Origin: Flavobacteriales bacterium
Lineage (GTDB): Bacteria > Bacteroidota > Bacteroidia > Flavobacteriales_F > PHOS-HE28
DNA: 64,000 bases
Assembly: GCA_016710965.1 (NCBI GenBank)
Contig: JADJTW010000031.1
Span: 1 to 64,000 of the forward strand
Direction of reading: 5' to 3'
Part shown: piece after piece, positions 57,464 to 64,000 of the stretch
Layout: each line of letters begins with the position of its first letter
Position numbering within the stretch: the stretch's first letter is position 1
Position numbers and translations under genes: made by a program
The notes under the pieces: model-generated
Database searches by the model: none
The model's input: the letters and a program-made list of their open reading frames with translations, nothing else
What the model was told of the DNA's origin: nothing

Positions 57464-58225
57464 ATGACGCAAAGGCCCATCCTCCTCATCACTGGCGCAA
57501 CTTCGGGATTCGGCGAAGCCACCGCGCGCCGTTTCGTTGCCGAAGGCTGGCGTGTCATCATCACCGGCCGCAGAAAGGAGCGGCTTGCTGCGCTGGCGAA
57601 CGAATTGCGTAACGGCGACAACGTGCATGCGCTCTGTTTCGACGTGCGCGACAACGCCGCCGTGGAGCGGGCCATCGGCTCATTGCCCGAAGCATGGCGC
57701 GCCATCGACGTGTTGCTGAACAACGCGGGCCTCGCCGCCAGCCTGGATCCGGTGCAGGAAGGGAACCTGGATGATTGGAACCGCATGCTCGACACCAACG
57801 TGAAGGGACTGCTGCAGGTAACGCGCGCGGTGGTGCCCGGCATGGTCGCTCGCAAGAGCGGGCACATCATCAACATCGGCAGCACGGCGGGCAAGGAGGT
57901 GTACCCGAAGGGCAACGTCTATTGCGCCAGCAAGCACGCTGTGGATGCACTGACCAAGGGCTTCCGGCAGGACTTACTGCCGCATGGAATCAAGGTGACG
58001 CAGATCGCCCCCGGCATGGCCGAAACGGAATTCAGCCTGGTGCGCTTCGCGGGCGATGCCGACCGCGCGAAGCAGGTGTACGCCGGTGTACAAGCCCTCA
58101 CCGGCGATGATATCGCCAACCTGGTGTGGTTCGCGGCCACGCTGCCGCCGCATGTGTGCATCAACGACCTGGTGGTAACGCCCACGGCGCAGGCCAATAG
58201 CGCCACGGTATTTCGCGGGGGCTGA
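57464..58225 (+). CDS. SDR family NAD(P)-dependent oxidoreductase
   Basis: Classical short-chain dehydrogenase, 253 residues from ATG 57,464 (MTQRPILLITGATSGFGEAT). Cofactor loop TGATSGFG at 10-17, IITGRRKERLAAL after strand 2 (Arg residues that favour NADP), NNAGLA, catalytic Ser in NIGSTAGKEVY and YxxxK as YCASKHAVD, then IAPGMAETEF. The pattern resembles the YdfG/3-hydroxy acid dehydrogenase group acting on serine or small hydroxy acids. Substrate is not certain. The start is preferred because the frame upstream lacks the beta-strand that opens the Rossmann fold. Confidence 0.93.
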   Translation: MTQRPILLITGATSGFGEATARRFVAEGWRVIITGRRKERLAALANELRNGDNVHALCFDVRDNAAVERAIGSLPEAWRAIDVLLNNAGLAASLDPVQEGNLDDWNRMLDTNVKGLLQVTRAVVPGMVARKSGHIINIGSTAGKEVYPKGNVYCASKHAVDALTKGFRQDLLPHGIKVTQIAPGMAETEFSLVRFAGDADRAKQVYAGVQALTGDDIANLVWFAATLPPHVCINDLVVTPTAQANSATVFRGG

Positions 58226-58227
58226 GG

Positions 58228-58235
58228 TACTTTCG
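58228..58235 (+). promoter_or_regulatory. Candidate -7 box TACTTTCG for the Cys-rich gene
   Basis: TACTTTCG, 36 bases before the ATG at 58,272 and just after the SDR stop. Matches the other TACnTTCG boxes. Confidence 0.45.
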
Positions 58236-58271
58236 CGCCCGCTTGCCCAAACAGGCTTAACCCCTACCGCG

Positions 58272-58721
58272 ATGAACACCAACTGGTCCAAGATCCTGCT
58301 CTTCACATTGCTCGGCTTCGCGCTGGGCTTCGCCATCTGCTGCCTCACCTGCGGTCGCTGCAGTCGCGGTGGTGGTGACTGCCACGGCGGCATGAGCATG
58401 TGCGACCACGGCGGAAGCTGCTGTAGCGGCGAAGGCAGCCGTTGCGACAAGGAGGGCTGCGACCACAAGATGGGCGCTGCCTGCTGCAAGGGCCACCAAG
58501 AGGGCAGGATGGCTTGCTGCAAAGGCGGCCACGGCATGGGCCATGGCGACGGCAACGTGAAAGTGATCGTGGCCGATCTAGAGAAGGCCGGCTTCCAAGG
58601 CGACACTACGATCGCCATCGCCGGCGGCACCGTGCATGTGAGCCGCATGGGTGACAGCACCCAGGTGAAGGTTGAGATGAAGGAAGTGGTGAAGGAGGAA
58701 GTTCACGAGCACATGCACTGA
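58272..58721 (+). CDS. Cys/His-rich membrane-anchored protein, putative metal binding
   Basis: 149 residues. One N-terminal helix at 8-26 (ILLFTLLGFALGFAICC). Residues 23-83 hold fourteen Cys (23, 24, 27, 30, 37, 44, 50, 51, 58, 63, 71, 72, 82, 83), several as CC pairs, with His and Met between them (GGMSMCDHGGSCC, CDKEGCDHKMGAACC, GHGMGHGDG). The tail (95-149) is a predicted soluble domain, VKVIVADLEKAGFQGD, TIAIAGGTVHVSR, ending in a His-rich EEVHEHMH. The layout suggests binding of a soft metal (Cu, Zn, Cd or Hg) at the membrane. No family recognised; metal identity is inference. Located just before DUF2911, four bases apart. Confidence 0.84.
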   Translation: MNTNWSKILLFTLLGFALGFAICCLTCGRCSRGGGDCHGGMSMCDHGGSCCSGEGSRCDKEGCDHKMGAACCKGHQEGRMACCKGGHGMGHGDGNVKVIVADLEKAGFQGDTTIAIAGGTVHVSRMGDSTQVKVEMKEVVKEEVHEHMH

Positions 58722-58725
58722 GCGC

Positions 58726-59280
58726 ATGTGGAAGAAGGTCGTCATTGGGGCCGTGGTGGTGGCCGCCGTGGTGTTCGGCGTGTGGCGCTTCACGCAGATG
58801 AAGACACGCCAGCTGAGCCCCGAGGAGACCGTGACCTTCTACATGGATGCACCCAGCGGCCCGCAGGTGGAGATCACCTACTGCCGCCCCAGCAAGCGCG
58901 GCCGGGAGATCTTCGGCGGATTGGTGCCCTACGGCAAGGTGTGGCGCACGGGCGCCAACGAGGCCACCACCTTCACGGTGAATGAGGACATCACCTTCGG
59001 CGGTACGCCTGTGAAAGCGGGCACCTACACCCTGTGGACACTGCCCGGCCCCGACACCTGGGTGGTGTACCTCAACAGCAAAGCCTACCCCTGGGGCGTG
59101 GACATCGATGGCAATGCGCAGCGCGATCCTGCGTTCGATGCAGCGGCCATCAGCGTGCCCGTACAACGCATGAACACCTTCCTGGAGCAGTTCCGGATCA
59201 GCGTGGAAGTGGAAAGCGACCCCGTAACGCTCACTCTGGCATGGGACTCGACCATGGTGGCCGTACCCATCCGATACTGA
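58726..59280 (+). CDS. DUF2911 domain protein, membrane-anchored
   Basis: 184 residues. N-terminal helix VVIGAVVVAAVVFGVWRF, then the DUF2911 core: VEITYCRPSKRGREIFGG, LVPYGKVWRTGANEATTF, VNEDITFGGTPVKAGTYTLW, DTWVVYLNSKAYPWGVD and a terminal strand TLTLAWDSTMVAVPIRY. The PYGKVWRTGANEATTF motif identifies the family. The function is unknown. It begins four bases after the Cys-rich gene and ends four bases before lpxD, so it is read through into the lipid A operon. Confidence 0.89.
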   Translation: MWKKVVIGAVVVAAVVFGVWRFTQMKTRQLSPEETVTFYMDAPSGPQVEITYCRPSKRGREIFGGLVPYGKVWRTGANEATTFTVNEDITFGGTPVKAGTYTLWTLPGPDTWVVYLNSKAYPWGVDIDGNAQRDPAFDAAAISVPVQRMNTFLEQFRISVEVESDPVTLTLAWDSTMVAVPIRY

Positions 59281-59284
59281 ACGC

Positions 59285-60337
59285 ATGCAGTTCACCGCTG
59301 AACAGATCGCCGAGCTCCTCGATGGGGAAGTGGATGGCGATCCGCAGGTATTGGTGAACGATCTGGCCAAGATCGAAGAGGCACGCAGCGGCACGCTCAC
59401 CTTCCTGGCCAACCCGATCTACACCGAGTTCATATACAAGACCAAGGCGACCATCGCCATCGTAGAGCACGCCTTCGCGCCAGCGCATCCGTTGCCCAAG
59501 ACGTTAACGCTCATCCGCGTAGCCGATCCGCGCATGGCGTTCACCCAATTGCTGGAACGCAACAGCGAACTGCGCTACGAGAAGAAGGGCATCGAGCAGC
59601 CGAGCTTCGTGAGCCCCAGCGCGAAGCTGGGCAAGAACGTGTACATCGGCGCCTTCAGCTACGTGAGCGACGATGCGGTGCTGGCCGACGGCGTGAAGAT
59701 CTTCCCGAACTGCTACATCGGAGACGGAGTGCGCCTCGGTGCGAACACGCGCATACACGCTGGCGTGAAGATCTACCACGGCACCGTGATGGGGGCGCAA
59801 TGCGTGGTGCATAGCGGCGCGGTCATCGGCGCCGATGGCTTCGGATTCGTGCCCAACTCCATTGGCGAATACGACAAGATGCCGCAGGTGGGCAACGTGG
59901 TCTTCGAGGACCGCGTGGAAGTGGGCGCCAACACCACGATCGATCGTGCCACGCTCGGCACCACCTACATCCGCGAAGGCACCAAGTTGGACAACCTCAT
60001 CCAGGTGGGCCACAACGCGGACATCGGCAAGCACAACGTGGTGGTGGCACAAGCCGGTATTGCAGGCAGCACCAAAGTGGGCGACCACAATCAGATCGGT
60101 GGGCAGGTGGGCATAAGCGGCCACCTCACCATCGGCAACAATGTGCGCATTGCCGCGCAGAGCGGTATCGGCAAGGACATCGCCGATGGCCAGACCGTGC
60201 AAGGCTCACCGGCCTTCGCCAAGATGCAGCATGATCGCAGTCACGTGATCTTCAAGATGCTGCCCGACCTGCTGCGCAAGATCCAGGCGCTCGAGAAAGA
60301 GGTAGCCGAACTGCGCAAGCGCACCGGCGGCGCCTGA
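59285..60337 (+). CDS. lpxD: UDP-3-O-acylglucosamine N-acyltransferase
   Basis: Third step of lipid A synthesis: transfers a 3-hydroxyacyl chain from ACP to UDP-3-O-acylglucosamine. 350 residues. N-terminal uridine-binding domain (AEQIAELLDGEVDGDPQV, GTLTFLANPIY), then the left-handed beta-helix of hexapeptide repeats (SAKLGKNVYIGAFSYVS, NCYIGDGVRLGANTRI), catalytic His in GSGAVIGADGFGFVPN-like region and NVVVAQAGIAGSTKVGDHNQ, and a C-terminal helix (LLRKIQALEKEVAELRKR). Trimeric enzyme. Starts four bases after DUF2911. Confidence 0.97.
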   Translation: MQFTAEQIAELLDGEVDGDPQVLVNDLAKIEEARSGTLTFLANPIYTEFIYKTKATIAIVEHAFAPAHPLPKTLTLIRVADPRMAFTQLLERNSELRYEKKGIEQPSFVSPSAKLGKNVYIGAFSYVSDDAVLADGVKIFPNCYIGDGVRLGANTRIHAGVKIYHGTVMGAQCVVHSGAVIGADGFGFVPNSIGEYDKMPQVGNVVFEDRVEVGANTTIDRATLGTTYIREGTKLDNLIQVGHNADIGKHNVVVAQAGIAGSTKVGDHNQIGGQVGISGHLTIGNNVRIAAQSGIGKDIADGQTVQGSPAFAKMQHDRSHVIFKMLPDLLRKIQALEKEVAELRKRTGGA

Positions 60338-60355
60338 GCCTTCGGCCCCCTCTCC

Positions 60356-60363
60356 TACCTTCG
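60356..60363 (+). promoter_or_regulatory. Candidate internal promoter box TACCTTCG before lpxC/fabZ
   Basis: TACCTTCG, 31 bases before the lpxC ATG, with a CTG 19 bases upstream at 60,334-60,336 (one base off the TTG element). It may give extra transcription of the essential lpxC-fabZ and lpxA genes. Confidence 0.4.
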
Positions 60364-60393
60364 CCCGGCTCCGCCCCATGGCGGAAAGCGTTC

Positions 60394-61851
60394 ATGAGCG
60401 ACAAACAACACACCCTCAAAGGCAGCGCGGTGGTCAAAGGCGTGGGCCTGCACACCGGCGAACCGGTCACCCTTACCATGCGCCCTGCGCCGGTGGGCCA
60501 TGGCTACAAATTCCAGCGCACCGACCTGGAGGGCCAACCCATCATTGATGCCGATGCCGACCTGGTGGTGAGCACCGCGCGGGGCACCACCCTGGGCAAG
60601 GGCGATGCCGTGGTGAACACCACCGAGCACGTGCTCAGCGCGCTCTATGCGCTCAACGTGGACAACTGCCTGCTCCAGTTGAGCGGCGCAGAGGTCCCCA
60701 TCATGGACGGCAGCGCGCTGCCCTTCGTGGAAGCCATCGAAAGCGTGGGCCTCGAAGCCCAGGACGCCCCTCGCAACTGGTACGAGCTGAAAGAGCCCAT
60801 CTGGTTCGAGACGCAGGAGCGCGGCACGGAGATGCTGGGCGTGCCCACGCCCGGTGGCGAGTTCCGACTGACGGTGATGGTCGATTACAACAGCCCCGTG
60901 CTGGGCACCCAGCACGCCAGCATGTACCGCGCGGAAGAGTTCAAGGCCGAGATCGCGCCGTGCCGGACCTTCGTCTTCCTGCGCGAATTGGAACAATTGG
61001 CGAAGGCGGGACTGATCAAGGGCGGCGACTTGAACAATGCCATCGTTCTCGAAGACCGCGAGGGCACCACCCAAGAGCAATTGAAAGAACTGGCCAAGGC
61101 TTTGGGACGCGAGTACGAGAAGGTGGAGATCCGCCGCAACGGCGTGCTCAACACCACCGACCTCAAGTTCTACAACGAACCCGCACGCCACAAGCTGTTG
61201 GACATCGTGGGCGATCTCGCGCTGGTGGGCCGCCCGATCAAAGGGCACATCCTCGCGGCGCGGCCGGGCCACTTCGGCAATACCAGCTTCGCCAAGCGCA
61301 TCAAGGAGAAGATCCGCGAGGAAGAGAAGAACCCGCTCTTCCACATCGACCTGTCGAAGAAACCGCTCTATGACATCCAGGACATTGAGCGGATGCTGCC
61401 GCACCGCTACCCCTTCCTGCTGGTGGACAAGATCATGAGCATGGATGCCAACGGGATCGTGGGCGTGAAGAACGTGACCATGAACGAGCCGCACTTCACC
61501 GGCCACTTCCCCGGCAACCCGGTGATGCCAGGCGTGCTGCAGGTGGAAGCCATGGCGCAGGTAGGCGGCATCTTCGCATTGAGCAAGGTGCCGGACCCGG
61601 AGAACTACACCACCTACTTCCTGAAGATCGACGGCATCCGCTACCGCCGCAAGGTGATCCCCGGCGATACGCTCGTGTTCAAGCTGGAACTGATCACCCC
61701 CATCCGCCGCGGCATCGTTCACATGAAAGGCGTTGGCTATGTGGGCGGACAACCGGCCGTGGAAGCCGAGATGCTCGCGCAGATCGTGCGCGACAAGGCA
61801 TCCGCCGAAGCGCCCAAAGCCAAGCAACCCGCAACGGCTCCCGCACGATGA
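60394..61851 (+). CDS. lpxC-fabZ: Bifunctional LpxC deacetylase / FabZ dehydratase
   Basis: Fusion typical of Bacteroidota, 485 residues. The LpxC part (1-about 310) carries zinc-binding His in NTTEHVLSALYAL, the acidic pocket IMDGSALPFVEAI, CRTFVFLRELEQL, KFYNEPARHKLLDIVGDL (active-site His/Asp), and GRPIKGHILAARPGHF. The FabZ part (about 325-485) begins DIQDIERMLPHRYPFLLVDK with the catalytic His, then NEPHFTGHFPGNPVMPGVLQVEAMAQ containing the Glu and hot-dog signature. It commits UDP-acylglucosamine to lipid A and supplies the FASII dehydratase; fusion balances the two. Ends with an ATGA overlap with lpxA. Confidence 0.98.
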   Translation: MSDKQHTLKGSAVVKGVGLHTGEPVTLTMRPAPVGHGYKFQRTDLEGQPIIDADADLVVSTARGTTLGKGDAVVNTTEHVLSALYALNVDNCLLQLSGAEVPIMDGSALPFVEAIESVGLEAQDAPRNWYELKEPIWFETQERGTEMLGVPTPGGEFRLTVMVDYNSPVLGTQHASMYRAEEFKAEIAPCRTFVFLRELEQLAKAGLIKGGDLNNAIVLEDREGTTQEQLKELAKALGREYEKVEIRRNGVLNTTDLKFYNEPARHKLLDIVGDLALVGRPIKGHILAARPGHFGNTSFAKRIKEKIREEEKNPLFHIDLSKKPLYDIQDIERMLPHRYPFLLVDKIMSMDANGIVGVKNVTMNEPHFTGHFPGNPVMPGVLQVEAMAQVGGIFALSKVPDPENYTTYFLKIDGIRYRRKVIPGDTLVFKLELITPIRRGIVHMKGVGYVGGQPAVEAEMLAQIVRDKASAEAPKAKQPATAPAR

Positions 61852-62627
61852 GCATATCGAAGCTCGCTTATGTGCATCCTGATGCGCAACTGGGCAAGGA
61901 TGTCACCGTGGAACCCTTCGCCAGCATCTACGGCGATGTGGTCGTAGGCGACGGCAGCTGGATAGGCCCCAACGCTGTGCTCATGGACGGTGCGCGTGTG
62001 GGCAGCAAGTGCCGCATCTTCCCTGGCGCCGTCATCAGCGCCATTCCACAAGACTTGAAATTCGCAGGTGAGCGCACCACAGCCGAAGTGGGCGACGGCA
62101 CCACCATCCGCGAGTGCGTGACGATCAATCGCGGCACGGCCGACCGCATGAAGACCGCCGTCGGGAGCAGCTGCCTGCTCATGGCCTACGTGCATCTGGC
62201 GCACGACTGCATCCTGGGCAACAATATCGTCATCGCCAACAGCGTCAACCTCGCCGGCCATGTCACCATCGACGACTGGGCGATCCTGGAAGGCAATGTG
62301 GCCGTGCAACAGTTCATCCACATCGGAGCGCACAGCTTCATAGCCGGTGCATCGCTGGTTCGCAAGAACGTTCCGCCCTTCGTGAAGGCCGCGCGCGAAC
62401 CGCTCAGCTACGTAGGCGTGAACGTCGTGGGCCTGCGCCGCCGGGGCTTCGACGACGAGCAGGTGGCCCGCATCGAGGACATCTATCGCGAGATCTTCGT
62501 GCGCAACACCAATCTGGAGCGCGCCGTGCAGAACGTGATCGCCATGCCGCGCAGCCACGAACGTGGCATCATCCTCGACTTCATCAACAACAGCCCCAAG
62601 GGCATCATGCGCGGGTTGGCGGAGTGA
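61848..62627 (+). CDS. lpxA: UDP-N-acetylglucosamine O-acyltransferase
   Basis: First step of lipid A synthesis, acylating the 3-OH of UDP-GlcNAc. 259 residues, normal. Hexapeptide beta-helix (LAYVHPDAQLGKDVTVEPFA, IGPNAVLMDGARVGSKCRIF), substrate loop IPQDLKFAGERTTAEVGDGT, TIRECVTINRGT, and catalytic His in LMAYVHLAHDCILGNNIVIAN. C-terminal helices (DDEQVARIEDIYREIF). Starts four bases inside the lpxC/fabZ stop (ATGA), so it is translationally coupled. Confidence 0.98.
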   Translation: MSISKLAYVHPDAQLGKDVTVEPFASIYGDVVVGDGSWIGPNAVLMDGARVGSKCRIFPGAVISAIPQDLKFAGERTTAEVGDGTTIRECVTINRGTADRMKTAVGSSCLLMAYVHLAHDCILGNNIVIANSVNLAGHVTIDDWAILEGNVAVQQFIHIGAHSFIAGASLVRKNVPPFVKAAREPLSYVGVNVVGLRRRGFDDEQVARIEDIYREIFVRNTNLERAVQNVIAMPRSHERGIILDFINNSPKGIMRGLAE

Positions 62628-62646
62628 ACCGCGTGACGACGTGCGC

Positions 62647-63270
62647 ATGGAAGTAGTCCTCCAAGGCATCGCGAAGCACTTCGGCCGGGAAGTGGTCTTC
62701 CAGAATGTCTCGCTCGCGCTAGCCCCAGGAAGTCGCACCGCGATCCTCGGTCCGAACGGAAGCGGCAAGAGCACCTTGCTGCAATTGATCGGCGGTGCGC
62801 TGGTGCCCACCAGGGGATCCATCGCGCATCATATCGACGGCAGCACGCTCGAGCCGGACCAGGTGTACAAGCACGTCTCCATCGCAGCGCCCTACCTCGG
62901 CCTGTACGAAGACCTCAGCCTGCGGCAGGCCGTCGATTTCCACGCCCGGTTCAAGCCCCTCCGCTCGGGCATCGGACCGCAGGAAGTAGCTCGCATCGCC
63001 TACCTCGATCATGCCTTGGACAAGCCCGTGCTCCATTTCAGCAGCGGCATGAAGCAGCGCTTGAAGCTGGCGCTGGCCATTCTGAGCGATACACCGTTGC
63101 TGCTGCTGGACGAACCCGCCAGCAACCTCGATGCACAGGCGGTGCAGTGGTTCCAGCAACTGCTCGCGCAGCACCTCGCAGGCCGCACGTTGGCGGTGGC
63201 CAGCAACCGGCAGGAGGCGGAACATGGCATGTGCGACGCAGCGCTGGATGTATCGGCATTCAAGCCCTAG
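62647..63270 (+). CDS. ABC transporter ATP-binding protein
   Basis: 207 residues from ATG 62,647 (MEVVLQGIAKHFGREVVFQN); the frame is open upstream but that part overlaps lpxA in antiphase. Walker A GPNGSGKST, Q-loop region YKHVSIAAPYLGLYEDLSLR, signature FSSGMKQRLKLALAIL (variant of LSGGQ), Walker B LLLLDEPASNLD. No membrane subunit is adjacent. A lone ATPase at this position between lpxA and efp is common in Bacteroidota; it may serve a heme- or lipid-exporter-like system, but the partner permease is not visible. Confidence 0.91.
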   Translation: MEVVLQGIAKHFGREVVFQNVSLALAPGSRTAILGPNGSGKSTLLQLIGGALVPTRGSIAHHIDGSTLEPDQVYKHVSIAAPYLGLYEDLSLRQAVDFHARFKPLRSGIGPQEVARIAYLDHALDKPVLHFSSGMKQRLKLALAILSDTPLLLLDEPASNLDAQAVQWFQQLLAQHLAGRTLAVASNRQEAEHGMCDAALDVSAFKP

Positions 63271-63294
63271 GCTGGCCGCTCGCGGCCCATCGCC

Positions 63295-63302
63295 TACATT
63301 CG
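63295..63302 (+). promoter_or_regulatory. Candidate -7 box TACATTCG for efp
   Basis: TACATTCG, 27 bases before the efp ATG, with CTG at 63,272-63,274 about 20 bases upstream. Confidence 0.45.
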
Positions 63303-63328
63303 CGGCCCCACTAGAAGACCTCCCTCCC

Positions 63329-63892
63329 ATGGCCTCCACTGCTGACGTGAACATCGGATCCTACATCCGCTTCAACAATGACATCTGCCAGATCATGGAA
63401 TGGCAGCACCGCACACCGGGCAACCTGCGCGCGTTCTACCAGGGCAAGATGCGCAACCTGCGCAACGGCAAGCTCAACGAGCACCGCTGGCGCAGTGGGG
63501 AGCCCATGGAAGTGCTGCGTGTGGAGATACACGAACTGCAATACCTCTACCGCGAAGGCGACAACCTGGTATGCATGGACCAGACGAACTATGAACAGAA
63601 GTACATCCCGGCTGAGCTTTTCGGCGATGCCATGAAGTACATGCGGGAGGAAATGGTGGTGCAGATCGGCTTCGAGAGCGAGACCCCCATTTTCGCCCGG
63701 CCGCCCAAGCAGGTCGAGCTTGTGGTCATCGAAGCCGAGCACGCCGTGAAAGGCGACACCAGCAACAAGGTGATGAAACTGGCCAAGCTCGACAACGGCA
63801 CCGAGATCATGGTGCCCCTCTTCGTGGATGCCGGTACGGTGATCCGCATCGATACCGAGACCGGCGAGTACCTGGATCGGGTGAAGAAGTAA
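63329..63892 (+). CDS. efp: Elongation factor P
   Basis: EF-P rescues ribosomes stalled at polyproline. 187 residues from ATG 63,329 (MASTADVNIGSYIRFNNDIC). Three beta-barrel domains: the KOW-like N-domain with EWQHRTPGNLRAFYQGKMRN, then EQKYIPAELFGDAMKYMREE and IFARPPKQVELVVIEAEHAV, ending GTVIRIDTETGEYLDRVKK. The tip loop reads PGNLR where E. coli has PGKGQ, so the Lys that receives beta-lysine is absent; this form is common in Bacteroidota. The gene is followed by a strong hairpin. Confidence 0.97.
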   Translation: MASTADVNIGSYIRFNNDICQIMEWQHRTPGNLRAFYQGKMRNLRNGKLNEHRWRSGEPMEVLRVEIHELQYLYREGDNLVCMDQTNYEQKYIPAELFGDAMKYMREEMVVQIGFESETPIFARPPKQVELVVIEAEHAVKGDTSNKVMKLAKLDNGTEIMVPLFVDAGTVIRIDTETGEYLDRVKK

Positions 63893-63911
63893 GTATCCCC
63901 CATGAAATCCA

Positions 63912-63942
63912 GCGAAGCCCGCGCTCATGGCGCGGGCTTCGC
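63912..63942 (+). terminator. Terminator hairpin after efp
   Basis: GCGAAGCCCGCG pairs perfectly with CGCGGGCTTCGC (12 bp) around the loop CTCATGG and is followed by GTTT. It closes the lpx-efp transcript. Confidence 0.8.
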
Positions 63943-63969
63943 GTTTCAGGACATGCAACGGCGCGCGGC

Positions 63970-63977
63970 TACCTTTG
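63970..63977 (+). promoter_or_regulatory. Candidate -7 box TACCTTTG for a gene beyond the window
   Basis: TACCTTTG is a full match to TAnnTTTG and lies 23 bases from the right edge, after the efp terminator, so it probably drives the next gene on the plus strand. Confidence 0.45.
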
Positions 63978-64000
63978 GCCGCAACCCACCAGCGTGCAAC

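Noticed and set aside
1..64000. tRNA or rRNA genes
   Set aside because: No GTTCGAnTC T-loop with acceptor-stem pairing or rRNA-like stretch was seen by eye; a covariance-model search would be decisive.

Overview
The window looks like a chromosomal piece of a GC-rich Bacteroidota bacterium, probably Flavobacteriales-related. Evidence: at least five proteins with type IX secretion (T9SS) C-terminal sorting domains, a PorX response regulator, a fused LpxC/FabZ, DUF4783-nadC-yihY and rlmH together, DUF4834, DUF4258 next to ald, and recurrent TACnTTCG boxes resembling the Bacteroidota -7 promoter element TAnnTTTG. No rRNA, tRNA, phage or CRISPR array was seen.

Layout. 1-7.0 kb: tail of a glycosyltransferase-like gene, rlmH, DUF4783, nadC, yihY, a large M1 metallopeptidase with a barrel-like C-terminus, and DUF2147. 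This part is full of single-base indels. 7.0-19.5 kb: a surface/polysaccharide block with a gliding-associated T9SS type B protein, two GT4 glycosyltransferases, a flippase, a PKD/T9SS type A protein, a YfhO-family membrane protein and DUF4834. 19.6-23.3 kb: a DEAD-box RNA helicase, a small FN3-like protein, an 18-bp perfect palindrome, a 22-bp minisatellite of about 19 units and an XRE-type regulator. 23.5-32.3 kb: an accessory block with a ~2,090-codon SpvB/FG-GAP/RHS protein, a downstream secreted orphan (possible immunity protein) and two T9SS cargo proteins. 32.4-37.9 kb: HTH protein, a beta-propeller sensor with an adenylate cyclase output, and small membrane or secreted proteins. 37.9-46.6 kb: fhs, aroA-aroB, proline dehydrogenase, alanine dehydrogenase and tsaE. 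46.7-50.5 kb: a barrel protein, porX (interrupted by an in-frame TGA) and an HD phosphohydrolase. 50.5-57.4 kb: accessory cargo with a RAYT transposase carrying its own REP-like palindrome, a T9SS sulfatase and a succinate dehydrogenase operon of Sdh1-like type with an orphan gene between sdhA and sdhB. 57.4-64 kb: SDR, Cys/His-rich protein, DUF2911, then lpxD-lpxC/fabZ-lpxA-ABC ATPase-efp.

How the genes work together: lpxD/C/A starts lipid A synthesis and fabZ feeds fatty acid synthesis. The glycosyltransferases, flippase and YfhO protein point to a surface polysaccharide. PorX belongs to the regulatory pathway controlling T9SS, which would export the sorting-domain proteins found here. Central metabolism is represented by one-carbon (fhs), shikimate (aroA/B), NAD (nadC), proline/alanine and succinate oxidation genes.

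Caveat: most reading-frame breaks before about 29.8 kb look like uncorrected assembly indels, because conserved protein sequence resumes exactly in another frame. Coordinates of those genes span the whole reconstructed gene.
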